In this document: piece after piece, positions 16,510-24,663 of the stretch
How positions within the stretch are numbered: position 1 is the stretch's first letter
Layout of the letters: every line of letters begins with the position of its first letter
DNA from: Candidatus Nanopelagicales bacterium
Lineage (GTDB): Bacteria > Actinomycetota > Actinomycetes > S36-B12 > CAIYMF01
DNA length: 41,804 nt
Assembly: GCA_025456015.1 (NCBI GenBank)
Contig: JALOLK010000004.1
Span: 1 to 41,804 of the forward strand
Direction: 5' to 3'
The notes under the pieces: generated by a model
Databases searched by the model: none
Told to the model about the DNA's origin: nothing
Seen by the model: only the letters and a program-made list of their open reading frames with translations
Position numbers and translations under genes: made by a program

Positions 16510-17906
16510 GCAGCCCCTCCCACAGGTGCCTCGTCACGGATGATCCCGAGCACCCGGTCGCGCAACGCGACCATGGCCGCCTCGTCGGGCGCCTCGGCGT
16601 TCAGGCGCAGCAGCGGCTCGGTGTTGCTCGGCCGCACGTTCACCCACCAGTCCGGGCCCGTGATGGTCAGCCCGTCCAGCTCGTCGACGGTCACGTCGGG
16701 GTCCCCGGCGAAGGCCGAGCGCACGCGCTCGGTGGCCTCGCGCTGGTCGCGCACCTCGGAGTTGATCTCGCCGCTGGCGACGTAGCGCTGGTAGGGCGCC
16801 AGCAGGCCCGACAGGGTCGTGCCGGCCGGCGCGGAGCCGAGTGCGGCGATGGTGTGCATGGCGGCCAGCATGCCGGAGTCCGCGCGCCAGAAGTCGGCGA
16901 AGTAGAAGTGCCCGGAGTGCTCGCCGCCGAAGACGGCACCGGTCTGGGCCATGACCGCCTTGATGAACGAGTGGCCGACCCGCGTGCGCACCGGCTGCCC
17001 CCCGTGCTCGGTGATCACCTCGGCGACGGCACGGGAGGTGATGAGGTTGTGGATGATCGAGGCGCCGGGGTGCTTGGCCAGCTCCCGCGCGGCGATCAGG
17101 CCGGTGAGGTCCGAGGGGCTCACGAGCTCGCCGCGCTCGTCGACGAGGAAGCAGCGGTCGGCGTCGCCGTCGAAGGCCAGGCCGAGGTCCGCCCCGTGCT
17201 CGCGCACGGCCGCCTGCAGGTCGCGCAGGTTCTCCGGCTCGATGGGGTTGGCCTCGTGGTTGGGGAACGTGCCGTCGAGCTCGAAGTACAGCGGGACCAC
17301 CGTGAGGGCCGCCACCGGGTCGAGCACCGCGGGGGCGGTGTGGCCGCCCATGCCGTTGCCCGCGTCCACCACGACGGTCAGCGGGCGGATGCCGTCCAGC
17401 GGCACGAGCTCGTGCAGGAAGGCCGCGTAGGCCCCGAGCAGGTCCCGGTGGGTGACGGTGCCGACCGGGTCGCCCGAGGCGGGGATGGGCCCGGCGACGA
17501 GGTCACGGATGGTGGCCAGGCCGGAGTCCTGGCCCACCGGGACCGCGCCGGCCCGGCACAGCTTGATGCCGTTGTAGCGGGCCGGGTTGTGGCTGGCGGT
17601 GAACATCGCCCCGGGCAGGTCCAGCCGGCCGGCCGCGAAGTAGAGCTGGTCGGTGCTGGCCAGGCCGATGTCGACCACGTCGACGCCCTGGGCCGTGGCG
17701 CCGCGGCAGAACGCCGCCACGAGCTCCGGTCCGGAGGGCCGCATGTCGCGGGCCACCACCACGGCACCGGGGCCCCCATCGGCCGTCCGGGCGCCCACCA
17801 CCTGGACGAAGGCCGCCCCCACCCGCTCGGCGAGCTCGGCATCGAGCTGCTCGGGGTACAGGCCGCGGACGTCGTAGGCCTTGATGATCTGGGTCAGGTC
17901 ACGCAC
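16506..17906 (-). CDS. manB: Phosphomannomutase/phosphoglucomutase
   Basis: 466 residues from a GTG at 17906. It interconverts mannose-6-phosphate and mannose-1-phosphate, the substrate for the guanylyltransferase encoded at 24664-25743. It carries the four alpha-D-phosphohexomutase landmarks: the phospho-serine loop TASHNP near residue 105, the metal loop DGDADRC near 247, the sugar loop GGEHSGH near 328, and the phosphate-binding RPSNTEP near 425. The start was chosen because the protein then reads MRDLTQIIKAYDVRG, the normal N-terminus, and because TATGGT lies 7 nt upstream. An ATG four codons earlier (17918) would lie inside that hexamer. Cytoplasmic; feeds GDP-mannose for mannolipids and glycoproteins. 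Confidence 0.96.
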   Translation of the reverse strand: MRDLTQIIKAYDVRGLYPEQLDAELAERVGAAFVQVVGARTADGGPGAVVVARDMRPSGPELVAAFCRGATAQGVDVVDIGLASTDQLYFAAGRLDLPGAMFTASHNPARYNGIKLCRAGAVPVGQDSGLATIRDLVAGPIPASGDPVGTVTHRDLLGAYAAFLHELVPLDGIRPLTVVVDAGNGMGGHTAPAVLDPVAALTVVPLYFELDGTFPNHEANPIEPENLRDLQAAVREHGADLGLAFDGDADRCFLVDERGELVSPSDLTGLIAARELAKHPGASIIHNLITSRAVAEVITEHGGQPVRTRVGHSFIKAVMAQTGAVFGGEHSGHFYFADFWRADSGMLAAMHTIAALGSAPAGTTLSGLLAPYQRYVASGEINSEVRDQREATERVRSAFAGDPDVTVDELDGLTITGPDWWVNVRPSNTEPLLRLNAEAPDEAAMVALRDRVLGIIRDEAPVGGAA

Positions 17907-17913
17907 GCTGGGC

Positions 17914-17919
17914 ACCATA
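17914..17919 (-). promoter_or_regulatory. manB: -10-like hexamer of leaderless manB
   Basis: TATGGT on the minus strand, 7 nt before the GTG at 17906. It fits the TANNNT consensus for actinobacterial sigma-70 promoters at the spacing expected if transcription begins at the start codon. Confidence 0.4.
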
Positions 17920-17971
17920 GCGGCGGTTGCGGGCTCGTGCGGCAGCGCCCGCCGACTCCCCACGGGTGGGC

Positions 17972-18352
17972 TCAGCGCATCGCCGCGGCGTCGTCGGGTG
18001 GCAGGTCCACCGAGCGCAGCACGCGCAGGTGGCCGCGCCGGCCCACCTCCACCATCGGGGCCGCGGGCTGCTCCGGTCGCGGCCGGGCCGCCTCGCGCAC
18101 GGCGTTGGCCAGCGCCTCGAGGTCGTCGCTGCTGGGCCGCAGGGCGTCGGGGTCCGGCTCGAGGCGCACGACCTCCCAGCCGCGCGGGACGGTCATGCGC
18201 TCGCTGTGGACCTGGCAGAGGTCGTAGCAGTGCGGCTCGGCGTAGGTGGCCAACGGGCCCAGCACCGCCGTCGAGTCCGCGTACACGTAGGTCAGGGTCG
18301 ACACGGCCGGCCTCGTGCACGACGGCTTCGAGCATCGACGGCTGCGACTCAC
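17972..18352 (-). CDS. DUF3499 zinc-ribbon-like protein
   Basis: 126 residues. The signature is near-universal in actinobacteria: CSKPSC at the N-terminus (about 7-12), TLTYVYADSTAVLGPLATYAEPH in the middle, then CYDLCQVHSERMTVPRGWEVVRL. The Cys/His pattern suggests a metal site. It nearly always precedes manB, as here (65-bp gap). Function unknown. The GTG at 18352 gives the family N-terminus (MSRSRRCS), and TACCGT lies 6 nt upstream, so it is probably a leaderless start. Confidence 0.92.
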   Translation of the reverse strand: MSRSRRCSKPSCTRPAVSTLTYVYADSTAVLGPLATYAEPHCYDLCQVHSERMTVPRGWEVVRLEPDPDALRPSSDDLEALANAVREAARPRPEQPAAPMVEVGRRGHLRVLRSVDLPPDDAAAMR

Positions 18353-18358
18353 GCCCGC

Positions 18359-18364
18359 ACGGTA
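18359..18364 (-). promoter_or_regulatory. -10-like hexamer of leaderless DUF3499 gene
   Basis: TACCGT on the minus strand ends 6 nt before the GTG at 18352. There is no Shine-Dalgarno. It suggests an internal promoter starting the DUF3499-manB-Trm112-CDF unit. Confidence 0.4.
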
Positions 18365-18423
18365 CTCCCGCCGGCCGACAACCGCGGCGCACGCCGCACC
18401 CGAGGCGGGCTCGTGTCGGCGGC

Positions 18424-19953
18424 TCAGCCGGGCGGGGCGAGCGTGCCCACGTCCTCGCGGACCGGGATCGCGCGGACCGCGGACAGGGTCGGCCACCAGG
18501 CGTAGCCCGTCTGCCAGGCGGGCTCCTGCAGGCGGGTCACGTGCGAGACGACCACCGGCCCGGCGTCGGGGTCGCTGCGCCACACCAGCTGGGCCAGGCC
18601 GGGCTCCTCGACCGCCGGCAGCACCACGCTGCGCAGGGAGCCCGCGGGCACGGCCACCGGGATCGGGGCCAGCGCCTGCTCGGGCCCGGTCACCACCTCG
18701 GGACCGCCCCGGCTGCCCGCCGAGCCCTCCTGCTGCGCCTCGCGATCGAGGATGCCCTCGCGGCCGGTGCCCGTCGTCCAGGCCTGCAGGATGCCGGCGG
18801 CCGCACCGGAGGGCGCCGTGACCGTCACCGTCGTGGTGAGCCCGGGGCCCACCGGCACCGCAGGCGCCGCGGCCAGCCCGTTCGGCGCCTCGGTGGCCGG
18901 CACCGCCGAGACCCAGCTGAGCTCGCGGCGCAGCCCGGGGGTCTCGGCGCGCAGCGCCCCGGTGACGGGCACATCCGAGCGCACCAGCACGGTGCCGGCC
19001 CGCCCGGCCAACGGCTCGGTGAGCGGGACGGAGGCCACCGACCCGGCCGGCACGGCGATGGTGGGCAGGTCCGGGATCGGGGCGGTGCCGGTCCGGGTGA
19101 TCAGCAGCGGCGTCACGGTGGCGAACTGGGTGCCCGGGTTCACGAGCACGAGGGTGCGCTCGCCCGGCCCGGCGGGGGCCGCCCCGATGCTCAGCGCGGT
19201 CGCCGGGGGCACCGCCGGGGGCAGGAAGTCCACGCCGCGGGAGGCCTCGCCCCGGGGCACCGCGACGTCGCGCAGGGCCGCGGCCACGCGCCCCCCGGTG
19301 ACCTGCAGGTGCACGGCGAGCAGGTCCTCCGGCTGGGCCAGCGCGTCGAGGCGCAGGCGTACCCAGGACTGCGGCCCGAGGTCGATGCCGCTGCCGCCGA
19401 GGACCTCGATGGGCCCGGAGCGGGCGTGCAGCGCCAGGTCGAACCGGGCCGGCTCGGAGGCCGGGTTGCTCACCAGCAGCGCCGCGCCGCGGCCCAGCTG
19501 CGAGCCCGCGCCCACGAACCACCAGTCCGGGCCGGGCACCGGGCACGAGGCCGACGACAACCCGGCCCCGGCGCCGCTGCGCTCCGCCCCGGCGACCCCG
19601 GCGATCGCGCCGGCGGCCCACGCACCCGTGGCCTGCAGCACGATCGGGGGCTGGGAGCGGCCGGCGACCAGCAGCGCCAGGGGGTCGCCCGGCCCGGTGA
19701 GGCGGGCCAGGTCGAGGTCGGCGTCGAGGCGGCGCAGCGCCGCCGTGCCGGGGCCGGCCTGCGCGGCGCCGGGGACGACCAGCGACGCCAGGGTGCTCGC
19801 GGAGTCGGCGGGGACCGCCAGCTCGGGGCAGGCCAGGATCGCCGAGCGGATCGGGCGGGGCGCGGCCAGCCCGGCCTCGGGGGCCGCCGGTGGTGCCAGG
19901 GCGATCGCGACCGCCGCGGCGACGACGAGGAGCACGGCCAGCAGGCGCCTCAC
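18424..19953 (-). CDS. DUF5719 secreted/membrane-anchored protein
   Basis: 509 residues. A basic start and one hydrophobic segment (about 5-22, LLAVLLVVAAAVAIALA) form a signal peptide or anchor. The rest is an extracytoplasmic region rich in beta strands, with repeated modules such as LLVSNPASEPARFDLALHA and TLVLVNPGTQFATVTPLLI, and a conserved YAWWPTLSAVRAIPV near the C-terminus. DUF5719 proteins are encoded next to the large glycosyltransferase and DUF3499 in most actinobacteria, including the Rv3258c-Rv3259 region of Mycobacterium. The GTG start overlaps the previous stop (GTGA). It probably works with the membrane glycosyltransferase at the outer face of the membrane. No enzymatic motif is seen. 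Confidence 0.82.
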   Translation of the reverse strand: MRRLLAVLLVVAAAVAIALAPPAAPEAGLAAPRPIRSAILACPELAVPADSASTLASLVVPGAAQAGPGTAALRRLDADLDLARLTGPGDPLALLVAGRSQPPIVLQATGAWAAGAIAGVAGAERSGAGAGLSSASCPVPGPDWWFVGAGSQLGRGAALLVSNPASEPARFDLALHARSGPIEVLGGSGIDLGPQSWVRLRLDALAQPEDLLAVHLQVTGGRVAAALRDVAVPRGEASRGVDFLPPAVPPATALSIGAAPAGPGERTLVLVNPGTQFATVTPLLITRTGTAPIPDLPTIAVPAGSVASVPLTEPLAGRAGTVLVRSDVPVTGALRAETPGLRRELSWVSAVPATEAPNGLAAAPAVPVGPGLTTTVTVTAPSGAAAGILQAWTTGTGREGILDREAQQEGSAGSRGGPEVVTGPEQALAPIPVAVPAGSLRSVVLPAVEEPGLAQLVWRSDPDAGPVVVSHVTRLQEPAWQTGYAWWPTLSAVRAIPVREDVGTLAPPG

Positions 19954-22900
19954 GGCTGGCCCCCGCTGTCCGGGTCGACGGGGCCGCGCTTGGGCAGGGC
20001 CAGCACGAGCAGCGCGGCCATGCCGAGCAGCTGCAGCACGGCCAGCAGGGGCCACAGGCCGCCGTGCTGCACGCTCAGCCGGCCCGTGCCGGTGATCGGG
20101 GCGGTGAGCATGCCCCGGGCATCAGCGGCCAGGGCCAGCGGCACACCCTCCAGGACGCCGCGCCACCCCGGGTCGGCCGCCTCGGCCAGCAGCAGGGAGC
20201 GCGGCAGCTCGGTCTGCGGGTGCAGCACCACGTCGACGGTGGTGGGCACGGTGCCCACGGGCACCACGACCTCGGCCCCGGACGGCGGCGCGGTGAGCTC
20301 GGCACGCACCGGCTGCCCGGCGACCAGCCAGAGCGACTGCTCGGGCGCGCTGGCCAGGCGCCGCAGGCCGATGGCCGCGTCCAGCTCGGCGACGAGGGGA
20401 TCCTCCTGGGGTCCGTCGAACACGACGTAGCGGATGCCCCGGCCGCCCAGGTCGGCCTCGAGGTCACCGGCAGCGCCGGAGACGAGGCCGGCGACCACCT
20501 CCGTGAACCCGGGATCCAGGTGCGGGGCGACGAGGGCGTCGGCGTCCCCCAGGCGGGCCTGGGGGGCGGCCGCGACGGCGTAGCGGATCGGCCCGCCCGC
20601 CCTGCCGAGCACGAGCGCGCGCGGGCGCTCCGGCGAGTCCTGCGCCACCGACACCACGGCGGGCACGCCCGTGCGCGAGCCCACCAGGGCGAGGGTGGGG
20701 GCCACCCACCAGCCGACCAGCAGCACGGCGGTGCAGCCGGCCGCCCCCCACCGGACCAGACGGCCGACACGACCGGCCCCGTCGGGGTCGGGGCGCCCCG
20801 CACGGGCCAGCAGGGCCAGGAGCAGCCCGCCGCCCACGAGCAGCAGCTGGCCGGGCCACAGGGCCAGGACGGGGGCCTCGGGCCAGGCCCGTTCGACGAG
20901 CGGGCGCAGCCACGCCGCCAGCGCGAGCAGCGCCCCGGCCAGGCCGAGCACGAGCAGGCGCCGGCCCGTGGGGCGCAGCAGCACCGCGGCCACCGCGAGG
21001 CCGACCAGCGGCAGTCCGGCCCAGGCCACGGCGGTGGGCCCGCCCGGGGAGAGCCCCGGGACCCAGGCGGCGGGGGTCGCGATGGCCGGGTCGGTGCGGC
21101 CCAGCTCGTCGAGCAGCCGCCAGGGCGCGGCCAGCGCCGTGGGCAGCCAGAGCACGACGAAGGCCGACGAGCAGGCCAGCACGACCAGCGCCGGTCCGAC
21201 CGCCCAACGCGGCCGTCCGCGGGCGAGCCACGCCACGGGCGCCACCACGACGGCGAGCAGCCACGTGGTCGGCGCGAAGGCGGCCAGGGCACCGAGCAGG
21301 GTGCCTGCCGCGATGCTGCGGCGCAGGGCGCGCCGACCGGCCCGCGCCGCGACGGCCGTGCGGTGCAGGGCCCGCACGACCCACGGGCCGAGCAGCAGCA
21401 CCGCGAGCGTGGAGGGGCGCGCCGCTCCCGCGGCGGCGACGCCGGCCGGCAGCACCGCCCAGGCCAGGGCCACGAGGATGCGCGACCACCCGGCCACCCA
21501 CGGCCCAGCGCAGGCCCAGGCGCCCAGGAACGCCAGCGGCACGGCCAGCCCGACGAGCAGGCGCAGCAGCAGGTCGACCGAGCCGAGCAGCGGGATGCTG
21601 GCCGCGGCGAGGATCGGCAGGTAGGCGGGCTGCCCGGTGGGCACGCCGAACCGGACCTCCTGCCAGCTCGCCAGGTACCCCGCGAGCAGCTCGGTCGCGC
21701 CTGGGGCGGGCAGCAGCCCGCCACCGCGCAGGGTGCCCGCGCCGAGCAGCTGGCCCGGCTCGCGGACCAGGGTCGCGGCCACGAGCACGGCGCTGATCCC
21801 CAGGGGCCACCAGAGGCGCCGGGGCAGCCAGGACCGGGACACGGCGGGCGTGGGCGGGCGGGCCGCCGCCCACGCGTCGAGGGCATGGGCGAGCACCGCA
21901 CCCCTGGGGGCGCGCACGTGCGCGGGCCTGGTCAGGCGCACCACAGGGGGCCGCCGCGCCGAGCGGCGGGCGCGGCGCAGGCGGCGCGGGTGCACGAGCG
22001 CGTCCCACCCGCCGTGCAGCTCGGCGATCGCCTCCTCCGGCTCACGCGTGAGCAGCAGGGCGATCGCCCGCACGGCCGTCGCCACCCAGGCCCGCAGCCA
22101 CCGCCACGGCAGGGCCCAGCCGGGGGCCTGGGTCAGCTCGAGGAGCAGCTGGCCATGCCGGGCCGCCCGCCTGGGCGCGGGCCGGGTCACGGCGACCGTG
22201 CGGGCCCCGTGGTGTCCGGCCTGGCGATGCGCCAGCACCGCAGGGGGCACGAACCAGACCTCGCCCCCGGCCCCCCAGGCCCGCCGGCACAGGTCGGCCG
22301 GTCCGGCCCAGTCGCCCATCAGGGGGTCGAACCCGTGCAGGGCGTGCCAGGCGTCGGCGCGCACGAGCAGGCCCGCCGAGTCGCCCGCGTAGACGGGCCG
22401 GTCGACGTCGTACTGCCCCTGGTCGCGCTCGCGCGGCTCGAGGCGCTCGACGACCGGGGTGCCGGGGGCCCACCGGTGCCCGATGCCGACCAGCCGCGTG
22501 GCATCGGACCAGGCCACGGTCTTGGGGACCAGGACCGTGGCGGCCGGGTTGCGGTCGGCGCCGATGAGCAGCTGTTCGAGGCAGGTGGCCTCGGGGGCGG
22601 CGTCGTCGTGCAGGATCCAGTACCAGGTGACGGGCTGGTCCCCGTGCTGCTCACCCGTCGGCCTGGGCAGCACGGCCACGCCCGCGGCCACCGCAGCGGC
22701 CGGGCCGGCCCGGGGGTCCGCGGTGACCACGCCATCGAGCGCCTCGTGCAGCAGCGCGGGGCTGGCGTCGACCGAGCCGGCGTCCACACCCACCACCGAG
22801 TCCGGCGGGCGGGTCTGGCCGGCCAGGGCGGCCAGGGTGCGGGGCAGCCAGTGGGCGCCCTCATGGGCCAGCAGCACGGCATGGACGCGGTGCCGGCGGT

Positions 22901-23051
22901 GGATGCCGACCTCGTCGGCGGGCAGGAAGCGATCGAGTGCGTCCTCGGCACGGGCCTCGGCATCGACGCCCGGCCCGACGGCCGCAACGGCCACGTCCAC
23001 GGCGGCGTCCGCCTGCCCGCGGGCGGCGTGGCCGCCATCACCCCCTTCCAC
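19950..23051 (-). CDS. Large bimodular protein: GT2 glycosyltransferase plus polytopic membrane domain
   Basis: About 1033 residues. A GT-A fold lies at about 50-290: VHAVLLAHEGAHWLPRTLAAL at its start, a WILHDDAAPEATCLEQL acidic motif (DD, nucleotide-sugar/metal site), and YAGDSAGLLVRADAWHALHGFD with the MGDWAGPADLCRRAW acceptor region. From about 400 a membrane domain of 10 or more hydrophobic segments continues to about 720, followed by an extracytoplasmic part and a final TM near 1000. It likely uses a sugar nucleotide or polyprenyl-phosphate sugar for a wall glycan; the acceptor is unknown. Start: in-frame GTG codons occur at 23060 and 23051. I prefer 23051 because TAGCGT lies 7 nt upstream and covers the first. 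Coupled to DUF5719. Confidence 0.85.
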   Translation of the reverse strand: MEGGDGGHAARGQADAAVDVAVAAVGPGVDAEARAEDALDRFLPADEVGIHRRHRVHAVLLAHEGAHWLPRTLAALAGQTRPPDSVVGVDAGSVDASPALLHEALDGVVTADPRAGPAAAVAAGVAVLPRPTGEQHGDQPVTWYWILHDDAAPEATCLEQLLIGADRNPAATVLVPKTVAWSDATRLVGIGHRWAPGTPVVERLEPRERDQGQYDVDRPVYAGDSAGLLVRADAWHALHGFDPLMGDWAGPADLCRRAWGAGGEVWFVPPAVLAHRQAGHHGARTVAVTRPAPRRAARHGQLLLELTQAPGWALPWRWLRAWVATAVRAIALLLTREPEEAIAELHGGWDALVHPRRLRRARRSARRPPVVRLTRPAHVRAPRGAVLAHALDAWAAARPPTPAVSRSWLPRRLWWPLGISAVLVAATLVREPGQLLGAGTLRGGGLLPAPGATELLAGYLASWQEVRFGVPTGQPAYLPILAAASIPLLGSVDLLLRLLVGLAVPLAFLGAWACAGPWVAGWSRILVALAWAVLPAGVAAAGAARPSTLAVLLLGPWVVRALHRTAVAARAGRRALRRSIAAGTLLGALAAFAPTTWLLAVVVAPVAWLARGRPRWAVGPALVVLACSSAFVVLWLPTALAAPWRLLDELGRTDPAIATPAAWVPGLSPGGPTAVAWAGLPLVGLAVAAVLLRPTGRRLLVLGLAGALLALAAWLRPLVERAWPEAPVLALWPGQLLLVGGGLLLALLARAGRPDPDGAGRVGRLVRWGAAGCTAVLLVGWWVAPTLALVGSRTGVPAVVSVAQDSPERPRALVLGRAGGPIRYAVAAAPQARLGDADALVAPHLDPGFTEVVAGLVSGAAGDLEADLGGRGIRYVVFDGPQEDPLVAELDAAIGLRRLASAPEQSLWLVAGQPVRAELTAPPSGAEVVVPVGTVPTTVDVVLHPQTELPRSLLLAEAADPGWRGVLEGVPLALAADARGMLTAPITGTGRLSVQHGGLWPLLAVLQLLGMAALLVLALPKRGPVDPDSGGQP

Positions 23052-23056
23052 GGGGG

Positions 23057-23070
23057 GCACGCTAGCGTGC
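23057..23070. promoter_or_regulatory. Perfect 14-bp palindrome at the glycosyltransferase promoter
   Basis: GCACGCTAGCGTGC is a perfect 14-bp palindrome. On the minus strand it contains TAGCGT (23064-23059), 7 nt before the GTG at 23051. A dimeric regulator bound here would cover the -10 region. It lies in the short gap after whiB. Confidence 0.4.
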
Positions 23071-23117
23071 GGGCCCGGTCCCGCCCGGCAGCTCGGCGGC
23101 GCCGGGCGGCGCAGGGG

Positions 23118-23375
23118 TCAGACGGCCAGCTTCTTCAGGCGGCGGCGCTCGCGCTCGGACAGCCCGCCCCAGATGCCGAAGCGCTCGTCGTTGGCCAGCG
23201 CGTACTCGAGGCACTCGACCCGGACCTCGCACGAGGCGCAGACCTTCTTGGCCTCGCGGGTGCTGCCGCCCTTCTCGGGGAAGAACGCCTCCGGATCGGT
23301 CTGCGCGCACAGGGCCCGCTCCTGCCAGGAGGTCTCCTCGATCTCCAACAGGCTGATGACCTCGGCTTCGAACAT
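23118..23375 (-). CDS. whiB2: WhiB-family iron-sulfur regulator, WhiB2/WhmD type
   Basis: 85 residues. Four cysteines (Cys23, Cys46, Cys49, Cys55) in the C-x22-C-x2-C-x5-C pattern would bind a [4Fe-4S] cluster. A GIWGG turn (67-71) and a basic C-terminus (ERERRRLKKLAV) make the sigma-A/DNA contact region. WhiB2 (WhiB in Streptomyces, WhmD in mycobacteria) works with WhiA in septation and division. Position beside the DUF5719/manB block matches whiB2 (Rv3260c) of Mycobacterium. It has a strong Shine-Dalgarno (AGGAGG, 23380-23385) and a well-formed promoter upstream. Confidence 0.95.
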   Translation of the reverse strand: MFEAEVISLLEIEETSWQERALCAQTDPEAFFPEKGGSTREAKKVCASCEVRVECLEYALANDERFGIWGGLSERERRRLKKLAV

Positions 23376-23388
23376 CGTTCCTCCTCGA

Positions 23389-23447
23389 CCGTGTGACTCC
23401 AGTTCGACCCCGGGAGCCCGACCGCTCCGCCGGCGGGAATCACACGG
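23389..23447. promoter_or_regulatory. Inverted repeat in the whiB2 leader
   Basis: CCGTGTGA (23389-23396) and TCACACGG (23440-23447) are perfect 8-bp complements 43 bp apart, at the predicted transcript start and just before the Shine-Dalgarno of whiB2. They could form a long-range RNA stem that includes sequence next to the ribosome site, or a split operator. Confidence 0.35.
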
Positions 23448-23452
23448 GTGAA

Positions 23453-23481
23453 ATTACAGGCATGGCACCCGGCCGCGTCAA
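23453..23481 (-). promoter_or_regulatory. whiB2: Sigma-70-type promoter of whiB2
   Basis: On the minus strand TTGACG (23481-23476), a 17-bp spacer, then TGTAAT (23458-23453). This is the best -35/-10 match in the window, in an unusually AT-rich pocket. Transcription would start near 23446, giving a 5' leader of about 70 nt. Confidence 0.75.
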
Positions 23482-23580
23482 GCCGGGGAGCCGACCAATT
23501 CTGATATGCGTCAACCTCCTGAGCACGGGTGCCCGAGGTGTCCGGTTCGTCCTGGGCGCCGCACGGCCGGCGGTGCGAGG

Positions 23581-24516
23581 ATGCCGCGCGTGCGCGAGCC
23601 CCTGGAGCGGCGGTGGCGACCGGCCTGGCCGATCGACCTGCTCACCACCCTCGGCCCGCTGCACCGGGGCGGCGGGGACCCCACGACGGCACTCGGACCC
23701 GCAGGTGCCTGGCGCGCCACCCACACCCCGCAGGGCCCGGTCACCGTGCACTGCGCGCGTGTGGGCGACGACGTGCTGGTGCGCGCCTGGGGCCCGGGCG
23801 CCGAGCACGAGCTGGCGCTGGCGCCCACCGTGCTCGGCGCCGGTGACGACCCCACCGGGTTCGCCGCCGACGCCCACCCCGTCATGGCGCAGGCGCACCG
23901 GCGGTTCGGGTCGGGCTGGCGGGTGCCCCGGACCGGGCGGGTGCTCGAGGCGCTGGTGCCGGCGATCCTCGAGCAGCGGGTCACCGGCCTCGAGGCGCGC
24001 CGGTCCTGGCGGGCGCTGGTGCTCGCCGCGGGTGAGCCGGCACCCGGCACCGGGCAGCCGGGCGTGCCGGCCCTGCACCTGCCGCCGACGCCGCAGGCCT
24101 GGCTGGCGGTGCCGAGCTGGACCTGGCACCGGGCCGGCGTGGACCCGGGCCGGGCGGCCACCGTGGTGCGGGCGGCCGCGCGAGCGCAGGCCGTCGAACG
24201 CCTCAGCGACCGAGCGCCCGCCGAGGCGGCCCGGGCGCTCTGCGCGATCCCGGGGATCGGCGCCTGGACCGCCGCCGAGGTGGCCGTGCGCGCCTGGGGG
24301 GACCCCGACGCTGTCTCGTTCGGCGACTTCCACCTCGCGCGCAACGTCGTGCACGCGCTGACCGGGCGCCGCGACGGCACCGACGCCGAGCTCGCCGAGC
24401 TGCTCGCGCCGTGGGCCGGGCAGCGGGCCCGGGCGGTGCGCATGCTCGAGCTGCACTGCGGGGCGATGCCACGACGCGCCCCCCGGGCGGCGATCACCGA
24501 CCACCGCGCCTGGTGA
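23581..24516 (+). CDS. HhH-GPD DNA glycosylase, AlkA-like (3-methyladenine DNA glycosylase)
   Basis: 311 residues. Base-excision repair enzyme removing alkylated purines. The central LEALVPAILEQRVTGLEARRSWRAL matches the AlkA/HhH-GPD core (about 119-145), with ILEQ..T a common family element. The helix-hairpin-helix LCAIPGIGAWTAAEVAVRAWGDPDAVSFGDFHLARNV (about 220-256) includes the catalytic Asp in SFGDFH. The N-terminal part resembles the AlkA N-domain in position. The ATG at 23581 is chosen because sequence upstream is low-complexity; GCGAGG just before it is a weak ribosome site. It is unrelated in function to its neighbours, but this location beside whiB2 and manC recurs in actinobacteria. 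Confidence 0.88.
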   Translation: MPRVREPLERRWRPAWPIDLLTTLGPLHRGGGDPTTALGPAGAWRATHTPQGPVTVHCARVGDDVLVRAWGPGAEHELALAPTVLGAGDDPTGFAADAHPVMAQAHRRFGSGWRVPRTGRVLEALVPAILEQRVTGLEARRSWRALVLAAGEPAPGTGQPGVPALHLPPTPQAWLAVPSWTWHRAGVDPGRAATVVRAAARAQAVERLSDRAPAEAARALCAIPGIGAWTAAEVAVRAWGDPDAVSFGDFHLARNVVHALTGRRDGTDAELAELLAPWAGQRARAVRMLELHCGAMPRRAPRAAITDHRAW

Positions 24517-24576
24517 GCCCCGGCCACCCCTGCCCCGCCGATGCCGTGCCGTCCTCCGGCGAGGAGGTCCACGCCG

Positions 24577-24625
24577 GATCCTCTCCCGTGGCGTCGATCC
24601 TCTCCCGTCGTGACGGGAGAGGATC
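24577..24625. terminator. Bidirectional terminator-like palindrome with a duplicated arm
   Basis: The 147-bp convergent gap (24517-24663) contains a perfect inverted repeat: 14-bp arms 24596-24609 and 24612-24625, each with GATC. A second copy of the left arm (13 bp, 24577-24589) lies just before, so two alternative stems can form. It suits a bidirectional terminator for the glycosylase and manC genes. It lacks the G-rich tail of the other two palindromic elements. Confidence 0.6.
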
Positions 24626-24663
24626 CGCCGTCCGGGAGCAGATCGTGCTGGAGGCCGACCGGG

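Noticed and set aside
19890-23396. Long plus-strand open frame opposite the glycosyltransferase and DUF5719 genes
   Set aside because: Protein is Arg/Gly/Gln/Pro low complexity with no motifs, while the minus strand encodes clear GT2, DUF5719 and WhiB proteins with coupled starts and stops.
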